From CANNDT01 sp945876205 (GTDB lineage Bacteria > Acidobacteriota > Vicinamibacteria > Vicinamibacterales > UBA2999), in assembly GCA_947503365.1 (NCBI GenBank), contig CANNDT010000001.1, positions 54,161 through 118,160 on the forward strand: a stretch of DNA of 64,000 nucleotides, read 5' to 3'. Under the pieces are notes generated by a model. It did not search any database, was not told the origin of the DNA, and was given only the letters and a program-made list of their open reading frames with translations. Below, one piece after another: positions 8,794-19,725 of the stretch. Positions within the stretch are counted from its first letter, which is position 1. Each line of letters begins with the position of its first letter. Made by a program: the position numbers and the translations under genes.

Positions 8794-8814
8794 CACTGGG
8801 GTCTGACCCCAGTG
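8794..8814. repeat. perfect 21-nt palindrome, REP-like
   Basis: Two 10-nt arms, CACTGGGGTC and GACCCCAGTG, surround a single T in the gap between the TonB-like gene and the methyltransferase gene. A related CGGGTCAGATCCGGG stretch follows immediately and runs into the methyltransferase stop codon. GGGGTC-GACCCC palindromes recur as short dispersed elements in other bacteria; only one copy is seen here. It could also act as a 3' structure for the methyltransferase mRNA. Confidence 0.55.
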
Positions 8815-8819
8815 GCGGG

Positions 8820-9329
8820 TCAGATCCGGGCTTTGAGCCCTTCGGTGAAGCGGTAACCGTCGCGTTCCGCCAGGACGCGGGTGGCCTTGAAGCCAGCGCC
8901 TGGGAGGGCCTCAGCGGCGCTGCCCGTGGGGCCTTCGATGGCAATCAGGCGGCCGCCGCCGCGAAGCACGCGGTGCGCCTCGCGCAGAATCGGCTGCCGC
9001 GAGGCGTCATCGAGCGACGTCAGCCATCCGCTCTTGGAGTGCATCACGATCACGTCGAACGAATCATCCGCGAACGGCAGCGCATGCAGGGGCGCAACGT
9101 GGAGATCGACGAGTACGCCCGCCTTCTCCGCGGCTTTGCGCGCGCTGGCGGCAGCCGCGTCGTCGCCGACGGCAACAGCCGCGTGACCGCTCAAGCCAAC
9201 CTTCGCGGCAAGCGCCCCGGTGAGGGATGGATCGTCGATCCCGATCTGCAGCGCGCGCTCACCCATGCGCACGCCGCTCATCGAGATCGGCAATTGTTCC
9301 TGTTGCTTGGTCTTCCGTAGGAAAAACAT
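8820..9329 (-). CDS. class I SAM-dependent methyltransferase, short
   Basis: 169 aa. The fold of small Methyltransf_11 proteins is recognisable: a glycine-containing strand ALQIGIDD at the SAM site (degenerate from the usual GxGxG), an acidic VDLHVAPLHALPFADDSFDVIV stretch with the post-II acidic region, and a REAHRVLRGGGRLIAIEG segment typical of motif III. Substrate unknown. The weak GxGxG leaves open whether it is active. Divergent from the inositol-phosphate synthase gene with only 29 nt between starts. Confidence 0.7.
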   Translation of the reverse strand: MFFLRKTKQQEQLPISMSGVRMGERALQIGIDDPSLTGALAAKVGLSGHAAVAVGDDAAAASARKAAEKAGVLVDLHVAPLHALPFADDSFDVIVMHSKSGWLTSLDDASRQPILREAHRVLRGGGRLIAIEGPTGSAAEALPGAGFKATRVLAERDGYRFTEGLKARI

Positions 9330-9358
9330 CGATTTTGCTCATGATATAGTGACCGATT

Positions 9359-10672
<1,314 letters not shown>

Positions 10673-10678
10673 CAGGCG

Positions 10679-11146
10679 GTGAATTCTTCCGCGCTGCTCG
10701 GCGGCCTGTTCATCGGGATCCTCTCGGCGCTGCCGATCGTCAACGTCGCCAATTGCTGCTGCCTCTGGATTGTGGGCGGCGGCCTGATCGCTTCCTACCT
10801 CGCACAGGACGACCCCCGGCCGATGACCGTCGGCCGCGGTGCGCGCGCGGGCCTGCTCGCGGGCATCTCCGGCGCGTTTATCTGGCTGTTTGCCACCATG
10901 GCGCTCAACGTCGTCGTTGCTCCGCTCCAGGAGCGGATGGTCGATTCGATGATCCGGAATGCGCAGGACATGCCGCCCGACGTCCGCGCCTGGCTCGAGA
11001 CGATCGGCAACCGCGCGTCGTCTCCGCTGCGTTACGTCCTCGGGTTCCTGTTCCATTTCTTTGGCGGAGTGATCTTTGCGACGCTCGGCGGGGTGCTGGG
11101 CGCGGTATTCTTTTCCCCATATGGCCGATCAGAAACCGCCAGCTGA
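10679..11146 (+). CDS. small membrane protein, unknown function
   Basis: 155 aa with an N-terminal hydrophobic region containing three adjacent Cys (NCCCLW), and further helices near 58-80 and 118-145. The layout (Gly-rich first helix, amphipathic middle with Pro) resembles small DUF4199/DUF5518-like inner-membrane proteins; I cannot assign a family with confidence. GTG start 6 nt after the ino1 stop. Its 3' end overlaps the acs start by 26 nt in another frame, so the three genes are probably one operon. Confidence 0.6.
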   Translation: MNSSALLGGLFIGILSALPIVNVANCCCLWIVGGGLIASYLAQDDPRPMTVGRGARAGLLAGISGAFIWLFATMALNVVVAPLQERMVDSMIRNAQDMPPDVRAWLETIGNRASSPLRYVLGFLFHFFGGVIFATLGGVLGAVFFSPYGRSETAS

Positions 11147-13085
11147 AATCTCGGACCTGCTCCAGGAAGACCGCACCTTTCCGCCGCCGGAATCATTCCG
11201 GGCGCAGGCGATCGTGCGCGATGAATCGGTCTACGAGCGCGCCGAGCGCGACCCCGAAGCGTTCTGGGCAGAGTTTGCGAAAGAGCTGGAATGGTTCACG
11301 CCGTGGTCACAGGTGCTGGAATGGAAGCCGCCGCACGCCAAATGGTTTGTTGGTGGAACGCTCAACGCGAGCGTCAACTGTGTCGACCGCCACGTGCGGA
11401 GTGCGCGCCGGAACAAGGCCGCCATCATCTGGGAAGGCGAGACCGGCGACCGCCGGACGCTGACCTACTTCGACCTCTACCGCCAGGTCAGCCAGTTTGC
11501 GAACGCCATGAAGTCGCTTGGCGTGAAGCGCGGCGACCGCGTGGCCATCTACCTGCCGCTGATTCCTGAGCTCGCGATTGCGATGCTGGCCTGTGCGCGC
11601 ATCGGCGCGGTGCACTCCGTCGTCTTCGGCGGCTTCAGCGCCGAATCGCTGCGAGACCGCATCAACGACTCGCAGTGCACGCTGCTCATCACCGCCGACG
11701 GCGGATGGCGGCGCGGCAACGTCGTGCCGCTCAAGCAGATGGCCGACGAAGCGCTCGAGGGAACGCCCTCGATCGAGAACGTCGTGATCGTGCAGCGACT
11801 GCACGGATCGCCGGTCCAGGTGCGCATCAAGGAGGGACGCGACCACTGGTATCACCGCCTGATGCAGGACGCGCCCTACACGTGTGAGCCTGAGCGGATG
11901 GACGCGGAGGACATGCTCTACATCCTCTACACGTCCGGCACGACCGGAAAGCCCAAGGGCATCGTGCACACGACGGGCGGATACCTGGTTGGCACCTACG
12001 CGACGACCAAGTGGGTGTTCGATCTCAAAGAAGAAGACGTCTACTGGTGCACCGCGGACATCGGCTGGGTCACCGGCCACAGCTACGTCGTCTACGGGCC
12101 GCTCGCGAACGGCGCGACAGTGGTCATGTACGAAGGTGCGCCTGACTGGCCGCAGAAGGACCGCCTCTGGGAGATCATCGAGCGCTACGGCGTCACGATT
12201 TTCTACACCGCTCCGACCGCCATTCGCGCGTTCATGCGCTGGGGCACGGATTGGCCCGAGCGTCACGACCTGTCATCGCTGCGCCTGCTCGGCTCGGTCG
12301 GTGAGCCGATTAATCCCGAGGCGTGGGTCTGGTACTACCGCCACATCGGCGGCGAGCGCTGTCCCGTCGTGGACACCTGGTGGCAGACCGAAACAGGCGC
12401 GATCATGATCGCGCCGCTGCCTGGCATCACGGTGTGCAAGCCAGGCTCGGCCACGCGTCCGTTCCCGGGGATCAAGGCTGAAATCAAGACCGACAAAGGC
12501 GAGTCGATTGCAACCGGCGGCGGATTGCTCGCACTCACGCGGCCGTGGCCGGCGATGCTGCGCGGCATCTACGGCGATCCGGAGCGTTACGAGAAGCAGT
12601 ACTGGAGCCGCTGGACGCCGGACATCTACTTCACGGGCGACGGCGCCAAGCGCGATCAAGACGGCTACTTCTGGCTGCTCGGTCGAGTGGACGACGTGTT
12701 GAACGTCGCGGGCCACCGCATCGGCACGATGGAAGTGGAAAGCGCGCTCGTCGATCATCCGCGCGTCGCGGAAGCGGCGGTGGTCGGCCGCACGCACGAA
12801 ATCAAGGGCCAGGCCGTCGCCGCGTTTGTCACGCTGAAGGAAGGCACCCAACGCACCGAGCGGCTGGTCGCCGAGCTGAAGGATCACGTGGCGAAGAAGA
12901 TCGGCGCGATCGCGCGACCCGACGACATCATCTTCGCGGCCGATCTCCCGAAGACGCGCTCCGGAAAAATCATGCGGCGCTTGTTGCGTGATATTGCCGA
13001 AGGAAAAGCGCTAGGCGATACAACGACCCTGGCGGATCCCGCGGTCGTGGCGAAGCTGAAAGATCGGTACGAGGACGAGCACTAG
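11121..13085 (+). CDS. acs: acetyl-CoA synthetase
   Basis: 654 aa, the usual length. Activates acetate to acetyl-CoA through acetyl-AMP. Present are the P-loop TSGTTGKPKG, the WWQTETG adenylate-binding motif, the hinge region and the C-terminal KTRSGKIMRR with the Lys that is acetylated in this family (the basis of Pat/CobB-type control). ATG 11121 (MADQKPP) gives the standard N-terminus; an upstream in-frame ATG at 11076 would add residues encoded inside the preceding gene. Convergent with the GGDEF gene, 5 nt apart. Confidence 0.96.
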   Translation: MADQKPPAEISDLLQEDRTFPPPESFRAQAIVRDESVYERAERDPEAFWAEFAKELEWFTPWSQVLEWKPPHAKWFVGGTLNASVNCVDRHVRSARRNKAAIIWEGETGDRRTLTYFDLYRQVSQFANAMKSLGVKRGDRVAIYLPLIPELAIAMLACARIGAVHSVVFGGFSAESLRDRINDSQCTLLITADGGWRRGNVVPLKQMADEALEGTPSIENVVIVQRLHGSPVQVRIKEGRDHWYHRLMQDAPYTCEPERMDAEDMLYILYTSGTTGKPKGIVHTTGGYLVGTYATTKWVFDLKEEDVYWCTADIGWVTGHSYVVYGPLANGATVVMYEGAPDWPQKDRLWEIIERYGVTIFYTAPTAIRAFMRWGTDWPERHDLSSLRLLGSVGEPINPEAWVWYYRHIGGERCPVVDTWWQTETGAIMIAPLPGITVCKPGSATRPFPGIKAEIKTDKGESIATGGGLLALTRPWPAMLRGIYGDPERYEKQYWSRWTPDIYFTGDGAKRDQDGYFWLLGRVDDVLNVAGHRIGTMEVESALVDHPRVAEAAVVGRTHEIKGQAVAAFVTLKEGTQRTERLVAELKDHVAKKIGAIARPDDIIFAADLPKTRSGKIMRRLLRDIAEGKALGDTTTLADPAVVAKLKDRYEDEH

Positions 13086-13090
13086 TTGAT

Positions 13091-14116
13091 TTAATCCATC
13101 GGCAGGTTGTCGCGCGCAGGCGGAACCGATCGGTTCAGCGCGACATTCACTCGCTCCAGGCGATTGCGGCCGGCCTGCTTGGCTCGATCGACCGCCTCTT
13201 TCACATCGTGCAGGAGCTGCTCGGCGCGCACGCTCTGATCGACCGCTTCGGCGATCAGCACGCCAACCGAGACGGTGACCGGCACCTGCTCGTCGGAGCG
13301 GTAATCGTGGAGCTCCAGTCTCGTCTCAACGGTGCCGCGGATGCGGTCGGCAAGCTGCTCCGCGTGCTCGCGATGCGTCTCCGGCAGCAGCACGGCGAAA
13401 CAGTCGCCGGCGTATCGCGCCACCCAGTCCTGTTCACGGAAGTAATTGCGAACCGTGAAGCCGATCCGCTCCAGCACGCGGTCGCCCGAACCGTATCCAT
13501 GCTTGGCGTTGATGTCCGCGAGGTGATCGACATCGAGCAGAATCAACGCAAACGGGTGACCGAACCGCTCTGACCTCTGGATTTCCTTCTCCAGCGCCGC
13601 AAGGAACACCGCCCTCGTATGCAGCGTCGTCAAGGGATCGACGATCGCGCTGTCGCCCGGCTCCAACGTCAGATTCGTCGAGAAGGCGGAGAGGACATCG
13701 AAGGAGGAGCGCCGCACGATCTGCGCAATCGACGGCCAGGGCTCGGACATGGCGCCGAACGACTCGTCGAGTGCGAGCTCGTCGAGCGCAGCCCGTTCCA
13801 TCACGTACACCAGCCCAAAGAGCTGCCGGATGCCGATGGCCTTCTCGGATGCGACCTGCCGAAGGTCATTGACGGTGGGCGTGCGGGGATTGAGCTGCCC
13901 GGTCAGGGCCGCGTCGGTGATCAACTGAAGGATCAGGTCGGCGAGCTTGAGGCTGAACTCGGCGTCGACCTCTTCGACCCCGGCGAACGGGAACACGGCA
14001 ACCGAATCCCTGGCGATGGTCTGCGCGCGCAGGAGCAGGGTTCGAGCGACCTGGTTTCGGAGCTCGGCTGGTTCCTGCACGTGGTCGCTATCGGTTTGAG
14101 GTGGCACGGCCAGCAT
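13091..14116 (-). CDS. GGDEF-domain protein with degenerate active site, likely c-di-GMP effector
   Basis: 341 aa. The N-terminal half (about 1-150) is helical and unrecognised, with no clear transmembrane segment, so cytoplasmic. The C-terminal GGDEF domain (about 155-320) keeps LLDVDHLADINAKHGYGSGD, but the signature reads AGDCF (codons 13397-13411): the first Gly is Ala and the catalytic Glu is Cys. The inhibitory-site motif RxxD is intact (REQD) at the standard five-residue distance. Known active cyclases need the GG(D/E)EF Glu, so synthesis of c-di-GMP is unlikely while binding is plausible. ATG 14116 is chosen over TTG 14122. Divergent from the PilB-like ATPase gene. Confidence 0.85.
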   Translation of the reverse strand: MLAVPPQTDSDHVQEPAELRNQVARTLLLRAQTIARDSVAVFPFAGVEEVDAEFSLKLADLILQLITDAALTGQLNPRTPTVNDLRQVASEKAIGIRQLFGLVYVMERAALDELALDESFGAMSEPWPSIAQIVRRSSFDVLSAFSTNLTLEPGDSAIVDPLTTLHTRAVFLAALEKEIQRSERFGHPFALILLDVDHLADINAKHGYGSGDRVLERIGFTVRNYFREQDWVARYAGDCFAVLLPETHREHAEQLADRIRGTVETRLELHDYRSDEQVPVTVSVGVLIAEAVDQSVRAEQLLHDVKEAVDRAKQAGRNRLERVNVALNRSVPPARDNLPMD

Positions 14117-14313
14117 GGACAATGAACTTCATAGGACTCTACACGACACTTAGGTAGAAATGTCCGTTTGCGAATGACTTACCAAATTTGGCCTGTCCCA
14201 TCTCCCCTGGTGGGTTTGTATACTCAAATCTTACAGATTTCGCCACCTCTACGGCATTCGTCGGTTCCAACCGAAACCTTGAGGGGTCGTATAACTCGTT
14301 TTGAGGAGCCCGG

Positions 14314-16365
14314 TTGCGCAAAAAAATCGGTGAGTGTCTCGTCCAGGCGGGACTGATCACCGAAGCGGATCTCCAGACGGCGCTCGTCGAGCATAAACGC
14401 TCGGGCGAACGCCTGGGGTCTGTACTCGTGCGGATGAACCTCGCGACTGAACGCCAGATCGCGAAAGCCCTCGCGTACCAACTCGGATTCTCATACGTCA
14501 ACCTCGCGGAGAACCCCCCGGACCCGTCGGCCGTCGTCCTGATCCCCAAGGACGTGGCCCTGAAGCGCACCTGCATTGCCATCGCGGTCGAAAAGAACCT
14601 GCTGACGGTGGCGATGTCCGATCCACTGCTGTTCACGCTCGTCCAGGACCTCGAATTCCAGACCGGCTATCGCATCAAGCAGGTGGTGGCGACGCGCGCG
14701 GAAATCGTCGAATCGATTCACGCATCCTATCCCGACAAGGCGCTCGCCCGTCTCAATCAGCCGGGCGGCGGCGGGCTTTCAGTGCAGAACCGGCCGCGAC
14801 GCGGCCAGCCCGGCACCGAAGACACGACCACCGGCGGCATGCTCGCGCCGCTCACCGACCCCGGCGCCGGCCTCATCCCGCGCCCGGAAGACGATATCTT
14901 TGAGCAGGTCGGCGGCGGCAAGGGCGCGACGCCGGAAACCGCGCCGATCATCGACCTGGTCGATCTGGTCATCAAGAGCGCGCTCAAGAGTCGCGCCAGC
15001 GATATCCACATCGAGCCGAACGAAAACAACGTCGTCGTCCGTCATCGCCTCGACGGGCTGCTCAAGGAAGTCATGGACCTGCCCAAGTGGGTCCACGAGG
15101 GACTTGTCGCGCGCTTCAAGATCATGGGCGGTATGGACATCGCCGAGAAGCGCCTGCCCCAGGACGGACGCGTGCGCGCCACCGCCGAAGATGGACTGGA
15201 AGTCGATTTCCGCGCCTCGACGCTGCGGACGATCTTCGGCGAGAAGATCGTCATGCGCGTTCTCGACCACCGCAAGGGCGTGCCGCCGCTCGAAGAGCTC
15301 GGCTTCTCGGCCCACGCCCTCGAGCACATCCGTTTTTTCCTGCGCCATCAGCACGGCATGATCCTCGTCGTCGGACCGACCGGTTCGGGCAAGACGACGA
15401 CCCTCTGCTCGGCGCTGACGTCGGTCCGATCCGAGCGCACGAACATCATCACGATCGAAGACCCGGTCGAGTACCAGATCCCCGGCGTCAACCAGACGCA
15501 GATCAACGCCAAGATCAACCTGACGTTCGCCAGCGCCCTGCGGTCCATTCTCCGGCAGGACCCGGACGTCGTGCTGGTCGGCGAAATCCGCGACCAGGAA
15601 ACGGCGCGCATCGCGATGCAGGCCGCGCAGACGGGCCACCTCGTGCTCTCCACGCTGCACACCGACGATGCCCCCTCGTGCGTGACGCGTCTCACCGACA
15701 TCGGCATCGAGCCCTACGTGGCGGCATCCGCGTTGATTGGTGTCGTCGCCCAGCGGCTGATGCGCCGGCTGTGCAACCACTGCAAGCGTCCCTACACACC
15801 CGAGGCCGAAACGCTGCGCGCCATGAGCGTGGCGGAAGCCGAGGCGGCGACGCTGACCTTCTATCGAGCCGTGGGATGCGACCAGTGCAATCACACCGGC
15901 TATCGCGGCCGCGTCGGTATTTACGAGATCATGCCGGTCACCGATAAGCTCCGCCGACTGATTTCCCAGAAGGGTTCCGAAGCGCAGCTTCGCGACGCGG
16001 CGATCTCGGCGGGGATGATTTCGCTCGGTGAGGACGGCCTGCTGAAGGTCAAAGCGGGACAGACGACGCCGGAAGAACTGCTGCGCGTCGTCACCGAGGT
16101 TCGCGAAGCACGCTCCGTCTGCCCCGAGTGCGGCATCAACGTGTCACCTGATTTCGTCGCGTGCCCGGCCTGCGGGCACCATGTCGGCGGCGGCTGCCCG
16201 CACTGCAACAAGCCCGTGCAGGCGGGCTGGAAGTTCTGCCCGTACTGCGCCAAGAGCACCGATCCGGCCACCGCCAAGAAGGCCGGCGGCGCGAAACGCC
16301 TGCGCACCCAGCGCGAGCTCCCAGAGCTACCGGCCGCCAGGAACGTCGCGGAATTCAAGAAATAG
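14314..16365 (+). CDS. PilB/GspE-type secretion or pilus assembly ATPase with C-terminal zinc ribbons
   Basis: 683 aa. Two MshEN-like repeats occupy 1-60, followed by the T2SSE N-domain (to about 145), a linker, and the ATPase (about 205-575). Walker A is GPTGSGKTTT (354-363); Walker B is LVGEIRDQE (421-429); the Asp box contains IEDPVEYQ. The usual internal tetracysteine is present (C487, C490, C522, C525). Unusually, about 600-650 add two further zinc ribbons: CPEC/CPAC (603-620) and CPHC/CPYC (628-645). TTG 14314 is supported by GAGGAG 5 nt upstream. No pilC, pilin or secretin gene is nearby, so the partner machine is elsewhere. Confidence 0.92.
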   Translation: MRKKIGECLVQAGLITEADLQTALVEHKRSGERLGSVLVRMNLATERQIAKALAYQLGFSYVNLAENPPDPSAVVLIPKDVALKRTCIAIAVEKNLLTVAMSDPLLFTLVQDLEFQTGYRIKQVVATRAEIVESIHASYPDKALARLNQPGGGGLSVQNRPRRGQPGTEDTTTGGMLAPLTDPGAGLIPRPEDDIFEQVGGGKGATPETAPIIDLVDLVIKSALKSRASDIHIEPNENNVVVRHRLDGLLKEVMDLPKWVHEGLVARFKIMGGMDIAEKRLPQDGRVRATAEDGLEVDFRASTLRTIFGEKIVMRVLDHRKGVPPLEELGFSAHALEHIRFFLRHQHGMILVVGPTGSGKTTTLCSALTSVRSERTNIITIEDPVEYQIPGVNQTQINAKINLTFASALRSILRQDPDVVLVGEIRDQETARIAMQAAQTGHLVLSTLHTDDAPSCVTRLTDIGIEPYVAASALIGVVAQRLMRRLCNHCKRPYTPEAETLRAMSVAEAEAATLTFYRAVGCDQCNHTGYRGRVGIYEIMPVTDKLRRLISQKGSEAQLRDAAISAGMISLGEDGLLKVKAGQTTPEELLRVVTEVREARSVCPECGINVSPDFVACPACGHHVGGGCPHCNKPVQAGWKFCPYCAKSTDPATAKKAGGAKRLRTQRELPELPAARNVAEFKK

Positions 16366-16384
16366 AAAGTAGACTTCGGGGGTT

Positions 16385-17218
16385 GTGAAGACCTACTACG
16401 AGATGCTGGACGTCACCCCAACGGCGTCCATGGATGAGATCAAACGCGCCTTCCGCCGCGAGATCGCGAAATACCATCCCGACAAGGTTCAGCATCTTGG
16501 CAAGGAATTCCAGGAGATCGCGGCCGTCAAGGCCGCGGAGCTGACCCAGTCTTATAAGACGCTCACCGATGAGACGCTGCGTGCCGACTACGACGCCCAG
16601 CTCGAAACCGGTGAACCAACAGCCGCCTACCACGCGGCCGCGCCCGCGGCGGTACCCTCGACGGATGCACCACCGCGTCCCCCGGAGGCTGCACGCCCCG
16701 GCGCGGAACGAGTCCCGACTGCCGAACCGGATGCCTCCGTGTCCTCGTCAGTGTTCTCGCAGGATCGGGCGGGCGCCAGCGACCTCGTGAGGAAGGCGAC
16801 GGTCATGCGGTTTCGCCAGGCGCTCGTCAGCGAGTTCGGAAACTTCGAGCAGCCTCCGCTCCAGGGTTTCCAGATCACCTGTATTCCCAAGCCGCCATTC
16901 TGGAAGCTCAAGTTACCGTCGCGCGTGCTGGGACGGTTCACCGACCACGTGGATGCGGCCATCCTGGCCGAATCCTGGACCATGGCGAGCCGGATGAAAC
17001 CGGACAAGCAGCGCGACCTGTGCGTGTTTCTGATGGCGCCGAAAGTCGCGCCGGCGCGCGACCTGGCTATGGCGATTGCCGAACAGAAGCGCAAGCCGAT
17101 GCCGGCCGGGGGCAAGCTGATCATGGTGCCGGTCAACACGGTCAATTGGGCGGCGCATATTCCGACCGACGCGCCGGACGTCGTCAAGTCGCTGCTGGCC
17201 CGTTTGAAATCCGGATAA
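16385..17218 (+). CDS. J-domain protein with unknown C-terminal domain
   Basis: 277 aa. An N-terminal J domain (about 1-70) has the HPD motif at 31-33, which stimulates Hsp70 ATPase. A Pro/Ala-rich linker (about 80-130) leads to a C-terminal domain (about 140-277) I do not recognise; it has VMRFRQALVSEFGNFEQP near its start and ends in alternating beta/alpha pattern. There is no Gly/Phe region or zinc-finger, so this is a specialised type III co-chaperone. GTG start, 19 nt after the ATPase gene. Its position suggests it acts with that ATPase's machine. Confidence 0.8.
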   Translation: MKTYYEMLDVTPTASMDEIKRAFRREIAKYHPDKVQHLGKEFQEIAAVKAAELTQSYKTLTDETLRADYDAQLETGEPTAAYHAAAPAAVPSTDAPPRPPEAARPGAERVPTAEPDASVSSSVFSQDRAGASDLVRKATVMRFRQALVSEFGNFEQPPLQGFQITCIPKPPFWKLKLPSRVLGRFTDHVDAAILAESWTMASRMKPDKQRDLCVFLMAPKVAPARDLAMAIAEQKRKPMPAGGKLIMVPVNTVNWAAHIPTDAPDVVKSLLARLKSG

Positions 17219-17283
17219 CGTGCGGGACTGCCGCAGCGGCCGCGCCGTATGGACCTCATGGCACGTAGCTTCTGGATCACTAC

Positions 17284-17306
17284 CGGCCGCGCCGTTGTCG
17301 CGGCCG
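17284..17306. other. GC-rich hairpin between J-domain and ABC genes
   Basis: Arms CGGCCGCG and CGCGGCCG (8 bp) with a 7-nt loop, 65 nt past the J-domain stop codon. No T-run follows, so it is not a classical terminator; it may be a leader structure of the ABC ATPase mRNA. Confidence 0.45.
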
Positions 17307-17330
17307 AACAATCGCGCTCGGAGGCTTGTT

Positions 17331-17366
17331 GTGAGTAGTACCCAATCAGTCCGGACGGTCCAGTAG
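17331..17366 (+). CDS. 11-residue upstream ORF abutting the ABC ATPase gene
   Basis: GTG at 17331 has a full GGAGG at 17320-17324, six nt upstream. It reads MSSTQSVRTVQ and stops with TAG at 17364-17366, directly against the ATG of the ABC ATPase gene, in the same frame. The downstream ATG has no ribosome-binding site of its own, so translation may arrive by termination-reinitiation. The peptide has no obvious attenuator codons (no run of one amino acid). An alternative is that a longer protein once started at the GTG and the TAG is a later change. Confidence 0.5.
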   Translation: MSSTQSVRTVQ

Positions 17367-18049
<683 letters not shown>

Positions 18050-18053
<4 letters not shown>

Positions 18054-18928
18054 ACGGCTGCCCAGTGCTGCGTTCCGATCTCGCGCAGCGGCGCGGCGCG
18101 ATCGAACGCGGCGGGATCGAGCTGGATTCGTTCGTGCGGCGCATCGGGATCGAGCACCGGAATTGCGCTCAGCAGCGCGCGCGTGTACGGATGCGTCGGC
18201 TGCGAGAAGAGCGCACGCGTCTCCCCAATCTCCACGATCTTCCCCAAGTACATGACCGCGACGCGGCTGCAGATGTGTTCGACCAGTCGCAGGTCGTGCG
18301 CGATGAAGAGATAGGTAAGCTTCAGCCGCTCCTTCAGATCCATCAGCAACCGCACGACCTGCGCCTGAATCGACACGTCGAGGGCTGACACCGCTTCGTC
18401 GGCGATGATCAGCGCCGGGTTCAGCGCGAGCGCGCGGGCGATGCCGATGCGCTGACGCTGCCCGCCGCTGAACTCGTGGGGATACCGCGAGAGATAACTC
18501 GACTCGAGGCCGACCAGCTCGAACAGCTCCGCCACCCGCGTCAACCGTTCGGCCCTGGTGCCGAGGTTGTGAATGACAAGCGGCTCCTCGACGATGTCGC
18601 CGACGCGCATACGCGGATTGAGCGAGGAATAGGGATCCTGAAAGACGATCTGCATGTCGCGTCGCGCGGCGCGCATCCGCGAACGGTCAAACCCGAGGAC
18701 GTTCTCGCCGCGGAACAGCACCTCACCGGAAGAGGGCTCGATGAGCCGCAGGATGCACCGGCCGGTCGTGCTCTTGCCGCTGCCGGATTCACCGACCAGG
18801 CCGAACATCTCGCCCTCGTCAATCGTGAAGCTCACATCGTCCACGGCACGGACTACCGACGGCGGACGCCATAAGCCCTGCTTGCGGACGAAGTGCTTGA
18901 CGAGATGCCGAACCTCGAGAAGCGGCAT
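18050..18928 (-). CDS. Opp/Dpp-type ABC ATPase, F-like
   Basis: 292 aa. Walker A GESGSGKST, signature FSGGQRQRIGIARAL and the FQDPYSSLNPRM segment are typical of OppF/DppF, the second ATPase of peptide-type transporters. The usual C-terminal Cys-containing stretch (a GCxFHPRCP-like segment that holds the extra domain) is missing, while the final PLREIG-x-x-HW end is kept, so the middle of the tail looks deleted. ATG 18928 overlaps the stop of the partner ATPase (ATGA). No permease or binding-protein gene is in the window. Confidence 0.88.
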
Positions 18929-19725
18929 CAGCGAGCGCCCTTCATCCCCGGCACGGCGGCGAGCAGGCTCCGTGTGTACTCGTGCGCCGGCTCGCGGAGG
19001 ATCTGGCGTACCGGTCCCTGTTCCACGAGCTTGCCCTTGTACATGACGGCTACGCGGTCGGCCATCTCGGCCACCACACCGAAGTCGTGCGTGATGAGCA
19101 GCAGCGCCAGGTTGAACTGCGCCTTCAAGTCGCGCAGCAGTTCGAGGACCTGCGCCTGGATCGTGACATCGAGCGCCGTGGTCGGCTCGTCGGCGATGAT
19201 GAGCGGCGGCTGGCAGGCGAGGGCGATGGCGATCATCACCCGCTGGCGCATGCCGCCTGACAACTGGTGTGGATAGTCACGAACGCGCTGCGCCGCGTCC
19301 GGGATGCGGACCGCGTTGAGCAGGTCGACCGCACGTGCGCGCGCTTCTGACTTGGATGCCTGTCCGTGGACGAGCAGCGCTTCGGCAATCTGATCGCCGA
19401 CGCGCATGACCGGGTTCAGCGCCGTCATCGGCTCCTGGAAGATCAGCGAGATTCGTGCGCCGCGCACCGCCCGCATCTCCCGCTCGGAGAGCGTGAGCAG
19501 GTCGCGACCCTCGAAGAGTACCTGGCCACCGCTGACCCGTCCCGGTGGCTGCAGCAGCCGCAGCACCGAGAACGCCGTCACCGACTTGCCGCTGCCTGAT
19601 TCCCCGACGAGCCCGAGTGTCTCGCCTGCCGCAATCTGGAAGCTGACGTCGTCAACCGCGGTGACCGCGGGCGATCCGTCGAACACGACGGTGAGATGCT
19701 TGACATCGAGCAGGGGCGCGGTCAT
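18928..19725 (-). CDS. Opp/Dpp-type ABC ATPase, D-like
   Basis: 265 aa. Walker A GESGSGKS, FQEPMTALNPVM, signature LSGGMRQRVMIAIAL and Walker B LIIADEPTTALDVT are those of OppD/DppD. The protein stops soon after the YTRSLLAAVP segment and so lacks the 50-70 residue oligopeptide C-terminal extension with its Cys motif; family members are usually about 320 aa. Both neighbours overlap by 4 nt or less, so it is cotranslated with the mutase gene and the F-like ATPase. Substrate unknown. Confidence 0.88.
   Translation of the reverse strand: MTAPLLDVKHLTVVFDGSPAVTAVDDVSFQIAAGETLGLVGESGSGKSVTAFSVLRLLQPPGRVSGGQVLFEGRDLLTLSEREMRAVRGARISLIFQEPMTALNPVMRVGDQIAEALLVHGQASKSEARARAVDLLNAVRIPDAAQRVRDYPHQLSGGMRQRVMIAIALACQPPLIIADEPTTALDVTIQAQVLELLRDLKAQFNLALLLITHDFGVVAEMADRVAVMYKGKLVEQGPVRQILREPAHEYTRSLLAAVPGMKGAR

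Noticed and set aside
14123..14313. TATACT at 14219-14224 as promoter for the PilB-like ATPase
   Set aside because: No acceptable -35 at 16-18 nt and no sigma54 -24/-12 pattern.
17284..17306. Hairpin considered as a terminator for the J-domain gene
   Set aside because: No T-run follows on either strand; kept only as a structure.
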